Shown: piece by piece, positions 6,433 to 10,498 of the stretch
Layout of the letters: each line of letters opens with the position of its first letter
Position numbering within the stretch: the first letter of the stretch is position 1
Assembly (NCBI GenBank): GCA_040223615.1
Contig: JAVKFY010000007.1
Span: forward strand, 1-10,498
Direction of reading: 5' to 3'
Origin: JAVKFY01 sp040223615
GTDB lineage: Bacteria; Pseudomonadota; Alphaproteobacteria; GCA-2731375
Length of the DNA: 10,498 nt
Position numbers and translations under genes: made by a program
Notes under the pieces: model-generated
Told to the model about the DNA's origin: nothing
The model's input: only the letters and a program-made list of their open reading frames with translations
Database searches by the model: none

Positions 6433-7544
6433 ACCAGCTGGCGCGGCCGCTGTGGGCCGAGATCGATCTGGGCGCGATCACGCACAACGTTACCGCCTTG
6501 CGCGAGCGCGCCGGCCGGCCGGTAAAGCTGCTGATGCCGGTGAAGGCCAATGCCTACGGCCAAGGCGTGGTCGAGGTCAGCCGGCACCTGGAAAGCCTCG
6601 GTGTCGACGGCCTGGCCACCGCCAATGTCGACGACGCACTGGCGGCGCGGGCGGCCGGCGTCGAGCTGCCGATCCTGATCTACGGCGCGCAGCTACCAGG
6701 GGGCAATGCGTTCCTGCTGGAGCACCGCCTGACGCCGACGATCTACGACCGGGGCGGGCTGGATGCGGTGGCCAAGCTGGCGACGGACCGGCCGGTCGAC
6801 GTGCACGTGAAGGTCGATGCCGGGCTCGGCCGGCTCGGCGTGCGGCTGGACCAGGCGGCCGGATTCATCGCCGCCGTGGTGGCAACGCCGGGGCTGAACC
6901 TGGAAGGGCTTTACACGCACATTCCCTATGGCAGCGTCGCGGGCGAAGACTGGTGCCGGCGCCGGCTGGCCGACTTCTGCGCCCTGGTCGAACAGGTCGA
7001 GCACGACCACGGCATCGACATCCGCTACGCCCAGGCCGCCGCCAGCTCGATCCTGACCGGCGGGCTGCCGGACCGCCTGAACACCATCTCGCCGGGCCAC
7101 CTGACCTACGGCCTGTCGCCGGTCGACGGCATCGACGCGGAGGCCATGGGATTCCGCAAGGCGCTGAAATCGCTGCGCGCGCGGCTGATCCATGTCGGCC
7201 GGCGTACACCCGGCGACGACCTGCCGGGCGGCTGGGACCGCGACACCCCGACCGGCGTCATCGTCTTCGGCATGGACAATGGCTACCGCCCCGCGGCGCC
7301 AGGCCAGCAGGCGACGATGCTGTGCCACGGGCAACGCTGCCCGGTGCTCGGCGTCTCGGCGGAGTATTCGGTGATCGACCTGTCGGCCGTGCCCGACGCC
7401 GTGGTCGGCGACCTCGTGACGGTGGTCGGCGAGGACGGCGACGAGCGGATCACCGCCGAGCAGGTCGCCGCCGACCTCGGCGCCCCCAGCGCCGCCTACT
7501 GGATGGTGGCGTTGAAGAATATCCCGATGCGGTATCGGGGGTAG
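6429..7544 (+). CDS. Alanine racemase-fold (type III) PLP enzyme, divergent active site
   Basis: The protein has 371 residues, normal for alanine racemase, with an N-terminal PLP barrel (WAEIDLGAITHN at 9-20) and a C-terminal beta domain ending NIPMRYRG. Conserved parts are the PLP-binding lysine K39 (MPVKANAYG), K128 and R135 in HVKVDAGLGRLG (carbamyl-lysine and carboxylate-binding positions in known racemases), and H164 in YTHI. Two hallmarks are missing. The catalytic Tyr of the GYxDG motif is M282 (GMDNG, 281-285). The Arg of RPG, which contacts the PLP ring nitrogen, is S221 (SPG). It is therefore probably not a housekeeping alr; it may racemise or otherwise transform another amino acid, or have a non-racemase reaction. 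The ATG overlaps the oxygenase stop by four bases (ATGA), giving translational coupling and suggesting work in the same pathway. Specific function unknown. Confidence 0.88.
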   Translation: MNQLARPLWAEIDLGAITHNVTALRERAGRPVKLLMPVKANAYGQGVVEVSRHLESLGVDGLATANVDDALAARAAGVELPILIYGAQLPGGNAFLLEHRLTPTIYDRGGLDAVAKLATDRPVDVHVKVDAGLGRLGVRLDQAAGFIAAVVATPGLNLEGLYTHIPYGSVAGEDWCRRRLADFCALVEQVEHDHGIDIRYAQAAASSILTGGLPDRLNTISPGHLTYGLSPVDGIDAEAMGFRKALKSLRARLIHVGRRTPGDDLPGGWDRDTPTGVIVFGMDNGYRPAAPGQQATMLCHGQRCPVLGVSAEYSVIDLSAVPDAVVGDLVTVVGEDGDERITAEQVAADLGAPSAAYWMVALKNIPMRYRG

Positions 7545-7587
7545 TCGGCCAGCGATCTGCCGGCGACGTCGTGGTCCGGCGCGGCGG

Positions 7588-8067
7588 TCAACGCCGGGCG
7601 GCCAGGTGGGCCCGGACCTCGCCCTTGTCCAACTGCTGATCGCGCATCTTCTCCAGTATGCGGAGCAGCTTCTCGTTCGGCATGTTGAGCTGCATCAGCA
7701 CCTCGCCGGTGCGCGCCACGTCCTCGTAGCGCCGCACCAGGCCGTCGCGCAGCTTGAACAGGCCGACGCCCTCCATCAGCACCCGCTTGCCCTCGGTCTG
7801 CGGCAGCTTGCCGACGTAGGAGAAGATCCAGCGTGCATAGCCGGTGGTGCCGTCGTCGACCGGGTCGATCATCTGCCAGCAGAAGTCGCGGCCGTCGCGG
7901 TGGAACTTGTGGTCAATCATGTCGGCGATCGCCGCCCGGCCGGTGTGCAGGCCGTAGAATACGTCGTCATACTCGCCGTCCTCGGTGAACAGCGCCGCGA
8001 AGGCCCTGCCGTCGCCGTCGGCCACGGCGGCGCAGAAATTGTCCAGAAGCCCCAGGAATCCGCTCAT
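7588..8067 (-). CDS. SnoaL/NTF2-like fold protein
   Basis: The protein has 159 residues from ATG 8067, chosen because AAGGAG lies five bases before it and upstream in-frame codons encode no sensible protein. The layout is that of the nuclear transport factor 2/SnoaL superfamily: an N-terminal helix (FLGLLDNFCAAVADGD), FAALFTEDGEYDD (23-35), GRAAIADMIDHKF (43-55), and later strands with YARWIFSY (77-84) and FKLRDGLVRRYED (104-116). The fold makes a small cone-shaped pocket used by cyclases, isomerases, dehydratases and ring-hydroxylating dioxygenase beta subunits; the sequence does not choose among them. It has no signal peptide. It converges with the racemase-fold gene (43-base gap) and diverges from rpmB (103-base gap). 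A C-terminal helical tail (130-159) extends beyond the core domain. No specific substrate can be given. Confidence 0.8.
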   Translation of the reverse strand: MSGFLGLLDNFCAAVADGDGRAFAALFTEDGEYDDVFYGLHTGRAAIADMIDHKFHRDGRDFCWQMIDPVDDGTTGYARWIFSYVGKLPQTEGKRVLMEGVGLFKLRDGLVRRYEDVARTGEVLMQLNMPNEKLLRILEKMRDQQLDKGEVRAHLAARR

Positions 8068-8072
8068 ACTTT

Positions 8073-8078
8073 CTCCTT
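8073..8078 (-). promoter_or_regulatory. Ribosome binding site fixing the start of the SnoaL-like gene
   Basis: AAGGAG on the minus strand lies five bases before the ATG at 8067. It rules out the longer in-frame reading that would begin at 8193 inside the rpmB coding region. Confidence 0.7.
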
Positions 8079-8095
8079 CCGCGCTCGCGCCGCCC

Positions 8096-8125
8096 TTGAC
8101 GGGCCGCGATCCGATGGCGTACACA
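8096..8125 (+). promoter_or_regulatory. Probable sigma-70-type promoter of rpmB
   Basis: TTGACG (8096-8101) and TACACA (8120-8125) are separated by 18 bases, the best -35/-10 pair in the window. The expected start is near 8131-8133, giving an rpmB leader of about 40 bases, which contains the 8-bp palindrome TGTGCACA (8142-8149) of unknown meaning. Confidence 0.6.
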
Positions 8126-8170
8126 GCCCGGCCGCCAGATTTGTGCACAGTGAACGAGACGAACCTCGCC

Positions 8171-8470
8171 ATGGCAAGACGTTGCGAGCTCACCGGGAAG
8201 GCCGTTCAGGCCGGCCACAATGTGAGCCACTCGAATATCAAGTCGAAGCGCCGCTTCCTGCCGAACGTGCAGGAAACCGCGATGCTGTCCGATGCCCTGA
8301 AGCGCTCGGTGCGCCTGAAGGTCTCGATGGCCGCGTTGCGCTCGGTGGAGCATAACGGCGGCCTGGACAACTTCCTGGCCAAGGCCCGCGACACCGACCT
8401 GTCGATCAAGGCCCGCCGCCTGAAGAAGCAGGTGATGGCGGCCCGCGACGGCGCCGAAGCCGCGGCCTGA
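8171..8470 (+). CDS. rpmB: 50S ribosomal protein L28
   Basis: The 99-residue protein begins MARRCELTGKAVQAGHNVSHSN, the standard start of alphaproteobacterial L28. It continues with KSKRRFLPNVQ (25-35), RLKVSM (48-53) and a basic C-terminal part (SIKARRLKKQV). L28 binds 23S rRNA in the large subunit. The family in this class is about 95-100 residues, so the gene is full length; the last residues (GAEAAA) are a variable tail. The ATG at 8171 matches the conserved N-terminus; the ribosome binding site is weak. It is transcribed alone from its own promoter and converges with the phytase-like gene 48 bases downstream; no convincing terminator is seen in that gap. Confidence 0.97.
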   Translation: MARRCELTGKAVQAGHNVSHSNIKSKRRFLPNVQETAMLSDALKRSVRLKVSMAALRSVEHNGGLDNFLAKARDTDLSIKARRLKKQVMAARDGAEAAA

Positions 8471-8518
8471 ACCGGACCGCTGTGGGCTTGATCTGGGCTT
8501 GGCCCGGGTACCCCGCCA

Positions 8519-9505
8519 CTACTCCGGCAACAGCCGAAACTGCAGCAGCAGGGTGCGCTGCCAGACGCTGAAATTGTCGTCGGAGACGATGTACACCATC
8601 GTCTCGCCGGCCTGCTCGGCCACCGCCAGCCCCTCGAAATTATCGATATTGAGCGGCCGTTCCAGGCGCGCCACCAGCTTCGGCCGCAGCCGCCGGACGC
8701 TGAGCTGGGCACTGGGGATCAGGCGGAGCTGCGCGGCGACGCCGCCGAGCAGCGAGAAGCGCCGCTCCAGCAGCAGCATGTCGCCCGACGGCAGCCGCGC
8801 CAAGTCGGTCGGCACGAAGGCGCCGTCGCTCACCAGCCGGACAATCTCCGTCCTTTGCCCGATATAGAATCCGAGCAGGTCGCCGTTCGACCCGCGGAGC
8901 GACTCGGTGAGTGCCAGCAGACGTCCGGGCTCGACCTCTTCCAGTGCCTCGATGCCGCCGTTGCGCTTGGCTTGCTTCAGCAACCGCGGCGCGCCGCCGT
9001 GCACCGGCCGGGCGTTGGCCGGATCGTCGCCGGGCCGGTAGAGCCACAGCCGGTGGCGCTGCTCGAAACCGACCATCAGGCTGCCGTCGGAGAGCCGCGC
9101 CACCGCCTCCGCGTCACCGAGCGAGGTGCTGTGCGCCACCTTCTCCCTACCGAAACCGAGCATCGGCGCCACCGTGACTTCGGCAATGCCGGTCAGCCGG
9201 CCTGTGGCGTCGTGGCTCAGCCGCCCCTGGATCCAGTCGCCACGGTCGGTGATGAACAGCGCCCGCTCGCCCTCGACCAGCAGGCCGGAAAGGCCGCCGA
9301 AGGTCTCGTCGTCGCTGGTGAGCTCGAAGCCGGCGAGGAACTCCAGACGGCCGACACGGGTCAGCGACGGGTCCTCCGGGTTCAGCGCCAGCGCGCTGGC
9401 CGTCACCGGAATCGGGCGCGCCGACGCGGCACTGGTCGGCGGGCACGGCAGCACCGCCAGCAGCAACGCGATCACCCATCCGTGTCGTGCCGCGGAAACC
9501 GACAA
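8519..9505 (-). CDS. Esterase-like activity of phytase family protein, exported
   Basis: The product has 328 residues, with a signal peptide (hydrophobic stretch about 10-20, cleavage probably near TSAASA) followed by a beta-propeller-like domain of the 'esterase-like activity of phytase' family (PF13449). Supporting motifs are FGGLSGL (69-75), LFITDRGDW (83-91), DAEAV (131-135), FEQRHRLW (147-154), GGIEALEE (183-190) and, near the C-terminus, NIDNFEGLAV with YIVSDDNFS (286-313). Acidic residues in these loops could bind calcium, as in propeller phytases. The protein is probably periplasmic; its natural substrate (a phosphate ester or other ester) is not known. The start is TTG 9505 with AAGGG six bases before it; GTG 9475 would give a shorter signal peptide and is a real alternative. 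C21 (VLPC) is a poor lipobox. It is convergent with rpmB and divergent from the dienelactone hydrolase gene. Confidence 0.87.
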   Translation of the reverse strand: MSVSAARHGWVIALLLAVLPCPPTSAASARPIPVTASALALNPEDPSLTRVGRLEFLAGFELTSDDETFGGLSGLLVEGERALFITDRGDWIQGRLSHDATGRLTGIAEVTVAPMLGFGREKVAHSTSLGDAEAVARLSDGSLMVGFEQRHRLWLYRPGDDPANARPVHGGAPRLLKQAKRNGGIEALEEVEPGRLLALTESLRGSNGDLLGFYIGQRTEIVRLVSDGAFVPTDLARLPSGDMLLLERRFSLLGGVAAQLRLIPSAQLSVRRLRPKLVARLERPLNIDNFEGLAVAEQAGETMVYIVSDDNFSVWQRTLLLQFRLLPE

Positions 9506-9509
9506 CGGC

Positions 9510-9522
9510 TACCCTTGCGCCA
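9510..9522 (+). promoter_or_regulatory. Probable promoter -10 element of the dienelactone hydrolase gene
   Basis: TACCCT at 9510-9515 is followed by TGCGCCA, with an A at 9522 seven bases downstream. It shares the CTTGCGCCA part with the site at 4771. The -35 is weak. The 39-base divergent gap (9506-9544) holds this element. On the other strand the same bases form the AAGGG ribosome binding site of the phytase-like gene. Confidence 0.42.
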
Positions 9523-9544
9523 GTGAATCAGAGGAGGCGCCACC

Positions 9545-10309
9545 ATGCTGGCACGACGCAACTTCATCAAGGGCCTGGCGGCAGGGCTGCCGCTGGCGCA
9601 GGTTCTGGCCGATCCGAAGCTGGCCGCGGCGGCGGCGCACGGCCTGATGCCGGTCTCCACCACCGCCGGCGGCAAGACCGTCAACGCCGTGCTGGCGCTG
9701 CCGGAAACCACGCCGGCGCCGGGCGTGATCCTGGTGCACGAGTGGTACGGCCTGAACGACTACATCAAGACCATGGCGGCCGAGTTCGCCGCCCAGGGTT
9801 ACGCGGCGCTGGCCGTCGACCTCTATGACGGCAAGGTCGCCGACAACTCGACCGACGCGCGTAGCTACATTGGCCAGGTGAAGCCGGCCGAGGCGGTCGC
9901 CACGCTGCAGGCCTGGGCCACGTGGCTGGAAGCCCGCGCAGAGACCACCGACAAGCTCGGCTCGGTCGGCTGGTGCTTCGGCGGCGGCTGGTCGCTGATG
10001 GCCGGCATGAAGGCGCCGATCGACGCCGTGGTGGTCTACTACGGCAACGTCGCGCGCACCGCCGACGAGCTGGGCACGCTGAACGCGCCGGTGCTCGGCC
10101 ACTTCGCCACCGAGGACCAGTGGATCAACCGGCCGATGGTCGAACAGTTCGAGGCGGCGGCGAAACAGGCCGGCAAGTCGGTCGAGGCGCACTGGTACGA
10201 GGCGCAGCATGCCTTCGCCAACCCCTCGGGCGGCCGCTACGACGAACCCGACGCCAAGCTGGCCTGGGAGCGGACCATGGCCTTCTTCGACAAGCACCTG
10301 AAGGACTGA
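9545..10309 (+). CDS. Dienelactone hydrolase family protein with Tat-type signal
   Basis: The protein has 254 residues from ATG 9545, preceded by a strong ribosome binding site (AGGAGG, seven bases before). It begins LARRNFIKGLAAG, a twin-arginine signal (RRxFIK), followed by a hydrophobic Ala-rich stretch to about residue 32, so it is probably exported folded to the periplasm. The alpha/beta-hydrolase domain carries the dienelactone hydrolase signature: E66 in VHEWYG, nucleophile C144 in GWCFGGG, D191 in ATEDQW and H222 in QHAF. Canonical members open dienelactones in chloro-aromatic degradation in the cytoplasm, but exported members act on unknown esters or lactones. No other aromatic-degradation genes are nearby, so that role is not implied. 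The mature part is of normal family length. Its divergent neighbour is also an exported esterase-like protein. Confidence 0.92.
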   Translation: MLARRNFIKGLAAGLPLAQVLADPKLAAAAAHGLMPVSTTAGGKTVNAVLALPETTPAPGVILVHEWYGLNDYIKTMAAEFAAQGYAALAVDLYDGKVADNSTDARSYIGQVKPAEAVATLQAWATWLEARAETTDKLGSVGWCFGGGWSLMAGMKAPIDAVVVYYGNVARTADELGTLNAPVLGHFATEDQWINRPMVEQFEAAAKQAGKSVEAHWYEAQHAFANPSGGRYDEPDAKLAWERTMAFFDKHLKD

Positions 10310-10387
10310 CGCTTGACGCGGCGGCGCGGCCCATGCGACGTCGTGGTCATGGTCGAGAAAGACATCCATATCGTCGCCAGAACGGCC

Positions 10388-10410
10388 GGTATCCCAGATG
10401 GCGGGATGCC
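10388..10410 (+). repeat. Hairpin 1 in the region after the dienelactone hydrolase gene
   Basis: GGTATCCC (10388-10395) and GGGATGCC (10403-10410) pair over eight positions with one G-U wobble around a seven-base loop. GGGATG is repeated directly just after it, at 10411-10416. There is no coding frame of note here. Confidence 0.5.
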
Positions 10411-10418
10411 GGGATGTC

Positions 10419-10442
10419 GCGCGCGCGGAGACCAGCGCGCGC
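10419..10442 (+). repeat. Hairpin 2: GCGCGCGC arms around an 8-base loop
   Basis: Two perfect GCGCGCGC arms (10419-10426 and 10435-10442) flank the loop GGAGACCA. The stem would be very stable in RNA. It lies between hairpin 1 and the terminator. The rest of 10310-10498 shows no gene. Confidence 0.55.
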
Positions 10443-10455
10443 CCAGACCACCGCC

Positions 10456-10484
10456 AGCCCCCCCGGCAACGGACGGGGCTTTTT
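10456..10484 (+). terminator. Rho-independent terminator
   Basis: AGCCCC (10456-10461) pairs with GGGGCT (10475-10480). Inside it CCG-GCAA-CGG (10463-10472) forms a short stem capped by a GNRA-type tetraloop, and five T residues follow (10480-10484). The orientation is plus, as there is no T-tract on the minus strand. It lies 147 bases after the dienelactone hydrolase stop, so it ends that transcript or a small RNA made from the gap. Confidence 0.75.
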
Positions 10485-10498
10485 CAAGCCCGATTGAG

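Noticed and set aside
7563..7576. 14-base repeat GCGACGTCGTGGTC, also at 10335-10348, both times shortly after a stop codon
   Set aside because: At this GC content a 14-base match within 10 kb can arise by chance. The flanks do not match and there is no inverted or mobile-element structure.
6452..7639. Long plus-strand open frame overlapping the racemase-fold gene in another frame
   Set aside because: Its product is almost wholly Arg/Pro/Gly/Ala, as expected from an out-of-phase reading of GC-rich coding DNA. The racemase frame has conserved motifs.
8471..8518. Possible bidirectional terminator between the convergent rpmB and phytase-like genes
   Set aside because: Only a four-base GGGC/GCCC stem with no T-tract on either strand is visible, too weak to call.
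9509..10369. Minus-strand open frame of 286 codons opposite the dienelactone hydrolase gene
   Set aside because: No recognisable domain; it is the complement of a gene with a full catalytic triad, a Tat signal and a strong ribosome binding site.
1..10498. CRISPR array, tRNA, rRNA or prophage genes
   Set aside because: I found no regularly spaced direct repeats, no cloverleaf-like sequence with a TTCGA-type T-loop and acceptor pairing, and no phage structural or integrase genes.

Overview
The window is uniformly GC-rich, with one AT-rich island (about 1861-1915). Gene content and protein style suggest a high-GC alphaproteobacterium, perhaps Rhodospirillales-like: paired DUF3108 proteins, a MeaB GTPase, a class III cyclase fused to TolB-like and TPR regions, an L28 typical of that class, and a phytase-like esterase beside rpmB. 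The placement is from memory of such families, not from a search. The window looks chromosomal, apart from the end of an IS630-type element at the left edge.

Left part (1-1941): the last 42 codons of an IS630-family transposase run in from the edge. The element probably ends at about 135, at a CTAG sequence that also holds the stop codon of the first DUF3108 gene. Two tandem minus-strand DUF3108 paralogues follow (135-932 and 1004-1819); both encode predicted exported proteins. An AT-rich divergent intergenic region with a 17-bp near-perfect inverted repeat separates them from meaB.

Middle part (1942-7544, all plus strand): meaB (TTG start with a strong ribosome binding site); a class III nucleotide cyclase with TolB-like and TPR regions, probably read from a leaderless mRNA; then a tight three-gene operon of a metal-dependent amidohydrolase, a phytanoyl-CoA-dioxygenase-family Fe(II)/2-oxoglutarate oxygenase, and an alanine-racemase-fold PLP enzyme. 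The last two overlap by ATGA. The racemase homologue lacks two hallmark residues of alanine racemase and the amidohydrolase lacks the usual first His, so this operon is the best candidate for an undescribed catabolic or modification pathway.

Right part (7588-10498): a minus-strand SnoaL/NTF2-like gene is divergent from rpmB (L28, with its own promoter). rpmB converges on a minus-strand exported phytase-like esterase gene, which is divergent, across 39 bp, from a Tat-type exported dienelactone hydrolase gene. The last 189 bases hold no convincing gene but contain three hairpins in a row, the last with a T-tract typical of a Rho-independent terminator.

Three probable promoters (2951, 4771, 9510) share the pattern TAnnCT followed by a GC-box and an A seven bases downstream, which looks like the housekeeping -10/start-site signature of this genome. 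No tRNA, rRNA, CRISPR array or phage gene was seen.
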